Origin: Pseudomonadota bacterium
GTDB taxonomy: Bacteria; Pseudomonadota; Gammaproteobacteria; Steroidobacterales; SZUA-146
Assembly (NCBI GenBank): GCA_039028935.1
Contig: JBCCHD010000015.1
Location: forward strand, 18,269 to 82,268
Direction of reading: 5' to 3'
Length of the DNA stretch: 64,000 nucleotides
In this document: positions 57,270 through 64,000 of the stretch, in pieces
Numbering within the stretch: position 1 is the first letter of the stretch
How the letters are laid out: each line of letters starts with the position of its first letter
The notes under the pieces: model-generated
Database searches by the model: none
The model's input: the letters and a program-made list of their open reading frames with translations, nothing else
What the model was told of the DNA's origin: nothing
Position numbers and translations under genes: made by a program

Positions 57270-57809
57270 TTATTTCTTAAAAGGAAAGTTAAACGCTGTC
57301 AGCAGCGCTCGACCTTCGTCATCGTTACGAGCCGTTGTGGTGATGGCGATATCCATACCGCGAATAGCATCCACCTGATCAAAATCCACTTCCGGGAAAA
57401 TGATTTGCTCTTTGATTCCCATGTTGTAGTTGCCGCGGCCATCAAATGCTTTGGATGACAAACCACGGAAATCGCGTTCACGAGGAATCGAAATATTCAC
57501 CAGACGATCAAGGAACTCGTACATGCGTTCACGGCGCAGCGTAACCTTGCAACCGATCGGATAACCGTCACGAATCTTAAACGACGCCACCGACTTCCGT
57601 GCGGGTCGCATCAGCGGCTTCTGACCACTGATTTTCGCCATGTCGTTCATGGCATGCTCCATGACTTTCTTATCCGCTACCGCCTCGCCAACACCCATAT
57701 TGAGTGTGATTTTGGTAATGCGCGGCACTTCCATAATATTGTCGAGACCCAGCTCTTCTTTCAGCTTGGGCACAACGGTTTCTTTGTAATACGTTTGCAA
57801 CCTGCTCAT
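57270..57809 (-). CDS. rplE: 50S ribosomal protein L5
   Basis: 179 residues, same as E. coli. Conserved parts are [20 protein letters not shown], the 5S-binding [18 protein letters not shown] and [11 protein letters not shown]5 binds 5S rRNA and contacts S13. It follows rplX by 14 bases. Confidence 0.99.
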   Translation of the reverse strand: MSRLQTYYKETVVPKLKEELGLDNIMEVPRITKITLNMGVGEAVADKKVMEHAMNDMAKISGQKPLMRPARKSVASFKIRDGYPIGCKVTLRRERMYEFLDRLVNISIPRERDFRGLSSKAFDGRGNYNMGIKEQIIFPEVDFDQVDAIRGMDIAITTTARNDDEGRALLTAFNFPFKK

Positions 57810-57823
57810 CGTCTGACTACCTG

Positions 57824-58144
57824 TTAAATATCCACGAGTTCATCGTTGGATTTGAAATAGCGAACCCGCGAACCGTCTTCTTGAACGCGAATGCCCACCT
57901 TGTCGCCTTTTTTTTCGGCGGCGTTATATAGCGCTACGTTGGAAACATGGATAGAGGTTTCTCGATCCAAAATTCCACTCTCAACACCAGGTTCCTGGGG
58001 ATTGCCTTTAACGTGCTTCTTGCGCACGTTGATGCCTTCCACCAACAACCGATCGAACGGCAGCAGCTTGAGCACGGTGCCACGACGACCTTTGTCGCGA
58101 CCGGTGATTACAATGACGTCATCGCCTGTCTTAATCTTTTTCAT
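57824..58144 (-). CDS. rplX: 50S ribosomal protein L24
   Basis: 106 residues (E. coli 104). The KOW motif is at [20 protein letters not shown] near the N-terminus. L24 is one of two proteins that begin 50S assembly. It is 29 bases after rplN. Confidence 0.99.
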   Translation of the reverse strand: MKKIKTGDDVIVITGRDKGRRGTVLKLLPFDRLLVEGINVRKKHVKGNPQEPGVESGILDRETSIHVSNVALYNAAEKKGDKVGIRVQEDGSRVRYFKSNDELVDI

Positions 58145-58173
58145 ACCGCAATCCTTATCCCGGGCCCTGATGC

Positions 58174-58542
58174 TTAGAGCACTTCCGGCGCGAGCGAAAC
58201 AATCTTCATAAACTTACTGCCACGCAACTCACGCGTTACGGGGCCAAAAATTCGTGTGCCGATGGGCTCGAGACGTGCATTGAGCAAAACCGCCGCGTTG
58301 CCATCAAAGCGAATCAGCTGACCGTCAGGCCGACGCACGCCTTTTCGAGTACGAACAACCACGGCATTGTAGATCTCGCCTTTCTTAACCTTGCCGCGGG
58401 GTATAGCGTCTTTGATGCTGACCTTGATCACGTCACCAACGTTAGCGTAGCGACGCTTCGAGCCGCCCAGCACTTTGATGCACATCACGCGTCGCGCGCC
58501 ACTGTTGTCGGCCGCGGTCAAGATTGTTTGCATCTGAATCAT
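58174..58542 (-). CDS. rplN: 50S ribosomal protein L14
   Basis: 122 residues (E. coli 123). [20 protein letters not shown] and the C-terminal [20 protein letters not shown] are highly conserved. L14 forms inter-subunit bridges and is the docking site for RsfS, encoded here at 13836. It is 40 bases after rpsQ. Confidence 0.99.
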   Translation of the reverse strand: MIQMQTILTAADNSGARRVMCIKVLGGSKRRYANVGDVIKVSIKDAIPRGKVKKGEIYNAVVVRTRKGVRRPDGQLIRFDGNAAVLLNARLEPIGTRIFGPVTRELRGSKFMKIVSLAPEVL

Positions 58543-58582
58543 GGCTACTTATCCAATTCTTAAAAAGTTAATGCCCAGCGCG

Positions 58583-58855
58583 CTATCGCACACGCGCCTG
58601 TTCGACGACGCTCACCAGTTCCCAAGCTTTACGCTTTGAGCGTGGGCGACATTCTGACAAGGTCACGGTGTCACCGGCCTTGGCTTCGTTGTTTTCATCA
58701 TGCGCCATGAGTTTGGTCGTGCGACTCACGTACTTGCCGTACATGGGGTGCTTCACCTTACGCTCAATGGCGACAGTAATGGATTTATCCATTTTGTCGC
58801 TGACCACTTTACCGGTCACGGTGCGCTTAATCTGAGTGCTTGCTTGTTCAGTCAT
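58583..58855 (-). CDS. rpsQ: 30S ribosomal protein S17
   Basis: 90 residues (E. coli 84), slightly longer at the N-terminus. The OB-fold has [20 protein letters not shown] and [21 protein letters not shown]17 binds 16S early in assembly. It is 16 bases after rpmC. Confidence 0.99.
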   Translation of the reverse strand: MTEQASTQIKRTVTGKVVSDKMDKSITVAIERKVKHPMYGKYVSRTTKLMAHDENNEAKAGDTVTLSECRPRSKRKAWELVSVVEQARVR

Positions 58856-58871
58856 TACCGTTCGCTCGTGT

Positions 58872-59057
58872 TTAACGTTTTTCGTTCAGCACCGTTTTGA
58901 CACGCGCGATATCGCGACGCACCTTACGGAACTGATCGGATGAGGTAAGCTGGCCCGATGCTTCTTGCATACGCAGGTTAAATTGCTCCTTGCGAAGCTT
59001 GACCAGTTCGTCGTTGAGCTCGGCCACCGAGCTGTTTCTCAAATCACTTGCTTTCAT
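58872..59057 (-). CDS. rpmC: 50S ribosomal protein L29
   Basis: 61 residues from the ATG at 59057, which overlaps the rplP stop (ATGA). The protein is a helical pair: [20 protein letters not shown] and [15 protein letters not shown], ending in [11 protein letters not shown]29 lies at the tunnel exit with L23. Confidence 0.98.
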   Translation of the reverse strand: MKASDLRNSSVAELNDELVKLRKEQFNLRMQEASGQLTSSDQFRKVRRDIARVKTVLNEKR

Positions 59058-59470
59058 CACACCACCTGCCGTGACACAAACGCGGTCGCGATCGGAAGCT
59101 TGGCCGCTGCAAGACGAAACGCCTCGCGCGCCACCGATTCATCAACCCCTTCCATCTCATACAACATGCGACCGGGCTGGATTTGCGCCACCCAGTACTC
59201 GACGTTGCCTTTACCTTTACCCTGTCGCACTTCCAGCGGCTTCTTTGTGATCGGCTTGTCCGGAAAAATCCGAATCCAGATCTTGCCGCCACGCTTTACG
59301 TGACGCGTCATAGCGCGACGAGCCGCTTCGATCTGACGAGCAGTAATGCGACCTCGAGCAGTAGCCTTGAGGCCGAACTCGCCAAACGACACACTGTTAC
59401 CGCGCTGGGCCAAGCCGCGGTTCTTACCCTTCATCTGTTTGCGAAACTTTGTTCTTTTTGGCTGTAGCAT
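59057..59470 (-). CDS. rplP: 50S ribosomal protein L16
   Basis: 137 residues from the ATG at 59470. [19 protein letters not shown] starts the family, and [19 protein letters not shown] includes the arginine that is hydroxylated in E. coli. L16 lies at the A-site and organises 23S rRNA. It starts 24 bases after rpsC. Confidence 0.99.
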   Translation of the reverse strand: MLQPKRTKFRKQMKGKNRGLAQRGNSVSFGEFGLKATARGRITARQIEAARRAMTRHVKRGGKIWIRIFPDKPITKKPLEVRQGKGKGNVEYWVAQIQPGRMLYEMEGVDESVAREAFRLAAAKLPIATAFVSRQVV

Positions 59471-59494
59471 CAAACTCTCCTGGCGCGCGCGGGT

Positions 59495-60178
59495 CTAGCG
59501 TGCAGCCGGTGTTTCGGCGTTCTCGGTTGCGGCTTCGGCCGTGTCGAAAATCTCGCCCTTAAAAATCCAAACTTTGACACCGATGATGCCGTAGGTTGTC
59601 AGCGCTTCTGCCACCCCATAATCGATGTCAGCACGCAATGTGTGCAACGGTACGCGACCTTCGCGATACCACTCTGAGCGCGCAATTTCGGCGCCATTTA
59701 ATCGACCGCCCACTTTCACTTTGATACCACCAGCACCGAGGCGCATGGTGTTTGTTACGGCGCGCTTCATGGCGCGACGGAACATAATGCGGCGCTCGAG
59801 CTGCTGAGCGATGCCCTCGGCAACCAGCGTGGCATCCAGTTCGGGCTTACGAATTTCTGCAATGTTGATGCGAATGTCCGCGAGCGGCATGCCCATCATC
59901 TTGGCCACGGCTTGCCTCAATTTCTCGATATCCTCGCCTTTTTTACCGATCACAATACCCGGACGCGCAGTGTGCACAGTGATGTGCGCTTTCTTCGCGG
60001 GGCGTTCGATCTGAATTCGGCTTACCGACGCTTGCGACAGTTTCTTTTTCAAAAACTCGCGAATCTTGTGGTCCGTCGCAACATACTCAGGATACGTCTG
60101 ACTATCTGCGTACCACTTAGACGTCCAGTCTTTGGTGATGCCGAGGCGAATGCCAATTGGATGTACTTTTTGACCCAT
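59495..60178 (-). CDS. rpsC: 30S ribosomal protein S3
   Basis: 227 residues (E. coli 233). The KH domain has [18 protein letters not shown] with the GKKG loop; the C-terminal domain has [20 protein letters not shown] and [19 protein letters not shown]3 lies at mRNA entry. The last residues ([15 protein letters not shown]) form a low-complexity tail. Confidence 0.99.
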   Translation of the reverse strand: MGQKVHPIGIRLGITKDWTSKWYADSQTYPEYVATDHKIREFLKKKLSQASVSRIQIERPAKKAHITVHTARPGIVIGKKGEDIEKLRQAVAKMMGMPLADIRINIAEIRKPELDATLVAEGIAQQLERRIMFRRAMKRAVTNTMRLGAGGIKVKVGGRLNGAEIARSEWYREGRVPLHTLRADIDYGVAEALTTYGIIGVKVWIFKGEIFDTAEAATENAETPAAR

Positions 60179-60192
60179 GGGTGACTGCTCTC

Positions 60193-60525
60193 TTACTCGT
60201 CTGCTACTTGCAGAGTGATGTGGCTGTTACGTTTGATGATGCGATTACCGTTACCTTTGGCACGCGCCTCCCAGCGACGAAAACGCGGGGCCTCATCAAC
60301 CATGACTGACGAGATTTTGAGTTCGTCGATATCCGCGCCATTATTGTGTTCGGCATTGGCTATCGCTGAGTTCAAGATCTTGCGTAAAATTTTGGCGCCT
60401 TTTTTGGGCATAAACGCCAACGTCTGATCAGCATCGGCGACGGACTTACCGCGAACCTGATCAGCAATGAGGCGCATTTTCTGAGGAGAAATTCGCGCGT
60501 ATCGCAATTTAGCAGACACTTTCAT
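60193..60525 (-). CDS. rplV: 50S ribosomal protein L22
   Basis: 110 residues, same as E. coli. Its long beta-hairpin ([20 protein letters not shown]) lines the tunnel constriction, where macrolide resistance changes occur. It follows rpsS by 11 bases. Confidence 0.99.
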   Translation of the reverse strand: MKVSAKLRYARISPQKMRLIADQVRGKSVADADQTLAFMPKKGAKILRKILNSAIANAEHNNGADIDELKISSVMVDEAPRFRRWEARAKGNGNRIIKRNSHITLQVADE

Positions 60526-60536
60526 TATTCAATCTC

Positions 60537-60809
60537 CTACTTGGACTTCTTGTCGCCAGCGTGCGACTTGTAGGTTCGCGTAATCGCGAACTCGCCCAGC
60601 TTATGACCCACCATGTTCTCGGAAATGAGCACCGGAACATGCGCTCGACCGTTGTGCACGGCAATCGTAAGACCGACCATGTCAGGCAGAATCATCGAAC
60701 GTCGCGACCAAGTTTTAATCGGCCGGCGATCGTTGTTTGCGGCGGCCGTTTCGACTTTCTTCATCAAATGAAGATCTACAAAAGGCCCTTTTCTTACGGA
60801 ACGTGGCAC
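60537..60809 (-). CDS. rpsS: 30S ribosomal protein S19
   Basis: 90 residues (E. coli 92). [20 protein letters not shown] and [20 protein letters not shown] are conserved. S19 binds S13 in the head. It is 17 bases after rplB. Confidence 0.99.
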   Translation of the reverse strand: MPRSVRKGPFVDLHLMKKVETAAANNDRRPIKTWSRRSMILPDMVGLTIAVHNGRAHVPVLISENMVGHKLGEFAITRTYKSHAGDKKSK

Positions 60810-60826
60810 TGTCGTTACCTCTTTAA

Positions 60827-61657
60827 CTATTTCTTCTTAGAACGGCGACGGACAATCATATTGTCGGTACGCTTGTTCTTACGTGTCTTATACCCTTTGG
60901 TCGGCACACCCCATGGCGTCACAGGATGACGTCCACCGGAAGTACGACCCTCACCACCACCATGTGGGTGATCAACCGGGTTCATGGCCACACCGCGAAC
61001 AGTGGGTCGTACGCCGCGCCAACGTTTGGCACCGGCTTTACCCAGTTTTTGCAGTGAATGCTCAGAATTGCCAACTTCACCCAGCGTTGCCCGGCAGTCG
61101 ATATGCACCTTACGCATTTCGCCGGAGCGCAAGCGCAGTGTGGCGTAGCTGCCCTCACGGGCCGCCAGCTGCGCTGAACCACCCGCCGTGCGCACCATCT
61201 GCGCGCCTTTACCGGGCTTCATCTCAACACAATGAATGAGAGAACCCAGTGGAATATTTCGAAGCGGCATATTGTTGCCCACTTTGATGCCCACCTCGGT
61301 GCCAGACTCTAAGGTCGCCCCCGTCACAACACCTTTCGGCGCGATAATGTAACGACGCTCACCATCCGCGTAGAGGAGAAGTGCGATATGCGCACTGCGA
61401 TTTGGATCGTATTCGATACGCTCCACCTTCGCTGGCACACCATCCTTGTTGCGCTTGAAATCAATGATTCGATAGCGCTGTTTGTGACCACCACCCGTGT
61501 GACGCTTGGTGATGCGCCCCGCGTTATTGCGACCGCCGGTTTTGGTCTTCTTCTCGAGCAACGGGCCATATGGTTTGCCCTTATGAAGCTCGGGCTTCAG
61601 TACCCGTACCTTAAAGCGACGCCCTGGTGATGTCGGTTTGGCTTTTTGTAATGCCAT
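60827..61657 (-). CDS. rplB: 50S ribosomal protein L2
   Basis: 276 residues (E. coli 273). The key His motif is in [17 protein letters not shown] near the C-terminus. L2 supports peptidyl transferase and subunit joining. It is 38 bases after rplW, the widest gap in this part of the operon. Confidence 0.99.
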   Translation of the reverse strand: MALQKAKPTSPGRRFKVRVLKPELHKGKPYGPLLEKKTKTGGRNNAGRITKRHTGGGHKQRYRIIDFKRNKDGVPAKVERIEYDPNRSAHIALLLYADGERRYIIAPKGVVTGATLESGTEVGIKVGNNMPLRNIPLGSLIHCVEMKPGKGAQMVRTAGGSAQLAAREGSYATLRLRSGEMRKVHIDCRATLGEVGNSEHSLQKLGKAGAKRWRGVRPTVRGVAMNPVDHPHGGGEGRTSGGRHPVTPWGVPTKGYKTRKNKRTDNMIVRRRSKKK

Positions 61658-61695
61658 CTTTCTTCGCCTTTAGCTTAAATCTTAGTGCGTCGGAT

Positions 61696-61992
61696 TTATT
61701 CCGCGCCCATGAAATCAATGGTGCTGCCTTCGGCCAGTCGGACGTAGGCTTTTTTCCAGTCGGGTCGTTTGCCCATGGTCATGCGGAAGCGCTTTTTCTT
61801 GCCCTGCATGTTCAACACTTGAACAGACTCGACCTTCACTTCGAACATCATCTCGACCGCTTTACGGATCTCAGTTTTGTTCGCATCTTTGCGCACTTTA
61901 AAAACGAACTGGTTTTGCTCTTCGCTCAACACCGTGCTCTTTTCTGACACGTGCGGGCCAACCAATACCGTTGCGAGACGTTCAGCATTCAT
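61696..61992 (-). CDS. rplW: 50S ribosomal protein L23
   Basis: 98 residues from the ATG at 61992, which overlaps the rplD stop (ATGA) and has GAGGAG at a proper distance; an ATG six bases earlier is too close to that site. [11 protein letters not shown] and [20 protein letters not shown] are conserved. L23 is the tunnel-exit docking site for trigger factor and SRP. Confidence 0.98.
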   Translation of the reverse strand: MNAERLATVLVGPHVSEKSTVLSEEQNQFVFKVRKDANKTEIRKAVEMMFEVKVESVQVLNMQGKKKRFRMTMGKRPDWKKAYVRLAEGSTIDFMGAE

Positions 61993-62597
61993 CCCCATTT
62001 CTCCTCAAGTCGACGCACTGCGGCAACGCTCATCAACACGTTCTCGAAGCGAAGCAGGCTGACCGGATCAACCGCGCTGGCTTCGAGCACGCTCACATTG
62101 GGCAGGTTACGCGAGGCCAGATAAATGTTTTCATCGTAGCCTTCCAGCACGATCAAACAATCCGAAATTTCCATGCCTTTGAGTTTGTCGACCAGCATTT
62201 TCGTTTTCGGCGCTTCGACCGCAAATTCGTCGACCAGTACAAATCGATCGCGACGCACCAACTCAGACAAAATCGACTGCATGGCACCGCGATACATTTT
62301 GCGATTCACTTTTTGCTTGTGGCTGCGAGGTGAGGCCGCAAAAGCGCGTCCACCGCCCACCCAGATCGGGCTACGGATGGTGCCTGCACGAGCTCGACCA
62401 GTGCCTTTTTGACGCCAAGGCTTCTTACCACCGCCGCGCACCGCCGAGCGGTTACGCTGCGCCTTGGTACCGCGACGGCCAGACGCCATGTAGGCCGTCA
62501 CCACCTGATGCACCAGGGCTTCGTTATACTCTCGACCGAATGCAACTTCGGACACTTCGACGGCCGCGCCGCCGTGGCTGTTAATTTGCATCGCCAT
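61989..62597 (-). CDS. rplD: 50S ribosomal protein L4
   Basis: 202 residues (E. coli 201). The long loop that lines the tunnel is [20 protein letters not shown] and [20 protein letters not shown]. In E. coli L4 represses the S10 operon through its leader. It starts two bases after the rplC stop. Confidence 0.99.
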   Translation of the reverse strand: MAMQINSHGGAAVEVSEVAFGREYNEALVHQVVTAYMASGRRGTKAQRNRSAVRGGGKKPWRQKGTGRARAGTIRSPIWVGGGRAFAASPRSHKQKVNRKMYRGAMQSILSELVRRDRFVLVDEFAVEAPKTKMLVDKLKGMEISDCLIVLEGYDENIYLASRNLPNVSVLEASAVDPVSLLRFENVLMSVAAVRRLEEKWG

Positions 62598-62599
62598 GA

Positions 62600-63244
62600 T
62601 TACCCTTTCCCTCGCGTCGACGGCTTGACGATCACGTCGCTGCCTTTTGAGCCAGGAACTGAACCTTTGACCAGCAGGAGGCTGCGTTCGGCATCGACTC
62701 GCACCACCTCAAGATTGGGCTGAGTGCGGCGCACATTACCCATGTGGCCGGACATTTTCTTGCCCTTGAATACACGACCCGGTGTTTGACACTGACCGAT
62801 GGAACCCGGCGCGCGGTGCGACAGCGAGTTGCCGTGCGTGGCATCCTGCATGTGGAAATTGTGGCGTTTGACCGTACCGGCAAACCCTTTACCGATGGTT
62901 GTGCCGGTGACATCAATGGCCTGACCTTCTTCGAACATATCGACGGTCAACGAAGCGCCCAATTCGATGTCGGCGCCCTCTTCGTCATTCAGACGAAACT
63001 CCCAAAGGCCACGACCTGCTTCGGTCTTCGCTTTGGCGAAGTGGCCGGCCTGGGCTTTGGTAACGCGAGAAGCTCTGCGGGCGCCGGTCGACACCTGCAG
63101 TGCGCGGTAGCCATCGGACTCCGCAGATTTGATTTGTGTCACTCGGTTAGGCAATGCCTCGATTACGGTAACGGGCACGGAACGGCCGTCGTCCATAAAC
63201 ACACGAGTCATGCCGCGTTTGCGGCCAACTACACCAATCGTCAT
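62600..63244 (-). CDS. rplC: 50S ribosomal protein L3
   Basis: 214 residues (E. coli 209), ATG preceded by GAGGAAA. The central loop has [20 protein letters not shown], where the Gln of GQCQTPGRV is methylated by PrmB in E. coli. L3 starts 50S assembly. Upstream is a 204-base gap to rpsJ, unusually long for this operon, with two hairpins. Confidence 0.99.
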   Translation of the reverse strand: MTIGVVGRKRGMTRVFMDDGRSVPVTVIEALPNRVTQIKSAESDGYRALQVSTGARRASRVTKAQAGHFAKAKTEAGRGLWEFRLNDEEGADIELGASLTVDMFEEGQAIDVTGTTIGKGFAGTVKRHNFHMQDATHGNSLSHRAPGSIGQCQTPGRVFKGKKMSGHMGNVRRTQPNLEVVRVDAERSLLLVKGSVPGSKGSDVIVKPSTRGKG

Positions 63245-63303
63245 GTCTGTTTCCTCGTTATCACCGCATCAACTTCGATTGGTTGATGCTGTTGCGGGCT
63301 GCC

Positions 63304-63321
63304 AGGCGCTTCGGGGCGCCT
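63304..63321 (-). promoter_or_regulatory. Leader hairpin close to rplC
   Basis: A 6-bp stem AGGCGC / GCGCCT with a 6-base loop, about 60 bases upstream of the rplC start. A T-rich ATTTTTAGGG precedes it on the minus strand. Confidence 0.4.
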
Positions 63322-63385
63322 ATCCTGCCCTAAAAATTCAATCAATTCGGGGTGTTACGCAGCCATCCCGGCCTTGGTAACTGAA

Positions 63386-63415
63386 GGCCCGGTGCAAGAT
63401 TAACTGCACCGGGCC
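63386..63415 (-). promoter_or_regulatory. Strong hairpin in the rpsJ-rplC gap
   Basis: An 11-bp perfect stem GGCCCGGTGCA / TGCACCGGGCC with an 8-base loop, 33 bases after the rpsJ stop on the minus strand. No T-run follows, so it is more likely a regulatory or processing hairpin than a plain terminator. Confidence 0.5.
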
Positions 63416-63448
63416 AGTGAGCCGCCCATTATAGGCTACTTTTAACCA

Positions 63449-63763
63449 TCAATTCAATTTAATTTGCACATCCACGCCAGCGGGCAATTCCAGCTTCATC
63501 AGGGCGTCGACCGTCTTGTCGGTGGGATCGACGATATCCATGAGACGCTTGTGCGTCCGAAGCTCATATTGGTCCCGAGCGTCTTTATTGACGTGCGGAG
63601 AGATGAGCACCGTAAAACGCTCCATTTTGGTCGGCAGGGGTACCGGTCCCTTCACGTGTGCGCCGGTGCGTTTCGCCGTTTCGACGATTTCACGAGCCGA
63701 CGAATCGATGAGGCGGTGATCGAATGCCTTCAAGCGAATGCGGATGCTTTGATTAGTAGCCAT
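63449..63763 (-). CDS. rpsJ: 30S ribosomal protein S10 (NusE)
   Basis: 104 residues (E. coli 103). [20 protein letters not shown] and [20 protein letters not shown] are conserved. S10 is in the 30S head and also acts with NusB in antitermination. It begins the S10 block, 96 bases after tuf. Confidence 0.99.
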   Translation of the reverse strand: MATNQSIRIRLKAFDHRLIDSSAREIVETAKRTGAHVKGPVPLPTKMERFTVLISPHVNKDARDQYELRTHKRLMDIVDPTDKTVDALMKLELPAGVDVQIKLN

Positions 63764-63859
63764 AGTCTTTCTCTTTAAGTCTTTATGTCATGCCACAGGC
63801 TTAGCCCGCGGGTTAGCCGACCGGACCACAGGCCCGGTCGATCGTGTATCCATCGAGGC

Positions 63860-64000
63860 TTAGTCGATAATTTTCGCGACCACGCCAGCGCCGACAGTGC
63901 GGCCACCTTCGCGGATAGCAAAACGCAGTCCGTCTTCCATCGCGATCGGTGCAATCAGCTCAACAGTCATCTGCACGTTGTCACCCGGCATCACCATCTC
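63860..64000 (-). CDS. tuf: Elongation factor Tu (partial, C-terminal end)
   Basis: The last 46 residues and stop are visible: [20 protein letters not shown] and the C-terminal [20 protein letters not shown] are unmistakably domain III of EF-Tu. The rest lies beyond the right edge. The tuf-rpsJ order is the standard str-S10 junction. Confidence 0.98.
   Translation of the reverse strand, partial: EMVMPGDNVQMTVELIAPIAMEDGLRFAIREGGRTVGAGVVAKIID

Noticed and set aside
63819..63839. Short stem GACCGG / CCGGTC between tuf and rpsJ as a terminator.
   Set aside because: Only six pairs and no T-run; tuf and rpsJ may be read through.
1..64000. tRNA, rRNA, CRISPR arrays, transposases, phage genes or toxin-antitoxin modules.
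   Set aside because: None was recognised on either strand; gene content is conserved chromosomal core with few accessory genes.

Overview
The window is a chromosomal segment of a gammaproteobacterium of moderate GC content. No rRNA, tRNA, CRISPR array, insertion sequence or prophage was seen. Gene orders typical of Gammaproteobacteria point to this group: rng-yhdP-tldD, the rlmH-rsfS-nadD-holA / lptE-leuS / lnt-corC-ybeY-ybeZ-miaB series, ssb-MFS-uvrA, and a complete S10-spc-alpha ribosomal block ending in rpoA-rplQ. A UrcA-family protein, a fasciclin protein and a secreted protein with Myxococcus-type Cys repeats and calcium-binding repeats fit a free-living, probably aquatic lineage. The exact family cannot be told from the sequence alone.

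Layout. 1-3523: pmbA (cut by the window edge) diverges from a lipoprotein gene, darP and purE-purK. 3536-5254: a small thioredoxin-like gene and an ABC-2 permease without an adjacent ATPase. 5255-5768: a gene-free stretch holding three consecutive hairpins that could belong to a small RNA. 5769-25181: about 19 kb of tightly packed minus-strand housekeeping genes for peptide maturation, envelope lipid transport, RNA processing, translation, NAD and DNA synthesis, and LPS and lipoprotein biogenesis. Two poorly characterised genes sit between holA and lptE. 25632-29683: a secreted calcium-binding protein, ssb and an MFS transporter. 29756-38142: uvrA, an antiporter with a DUF2505 protein, a repeat-helix lipoprotein with a strong terminator, gamma-glutamyltransferase, a small membrane protein and a UrcA protein. 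38307-44404: a TetR-led fatty acid beta-oxidation operon (TetR, thiolase, FadB-type fusion, enoyl-CoA hydratase/isomerase-like protein, long-chain acyl-CoA dehydrogenase). 44551-49813: triple-fasciclin protein, PadR-HAAS pair with a visible promoter/operator, response regulator-GGDEF protein and a zinc-ribbon membrane protein. 49910-64000: the ribosomal block, all on the minus strand, reading from tuf (cut by the window edge) down to rplQ and a terminator.

Most of the window is conserved core genome. The parts most worth a second look are the hairpin cluster at 5503-5583, the HExxH protein plus DUF4112 pair inserted before lptE, the 18-residue-repeat lipoprotein, the two spaced palindromes in front of the TetR-led operon, the PadR operator overlapping its promoter, the 48-bp direct repeats at 46104-46226, and the enoyl-CoA hydratase paralogue that lacks both hydratase glutamates. 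All functional calls rest on reading motifs and gene order; no database search was possible.
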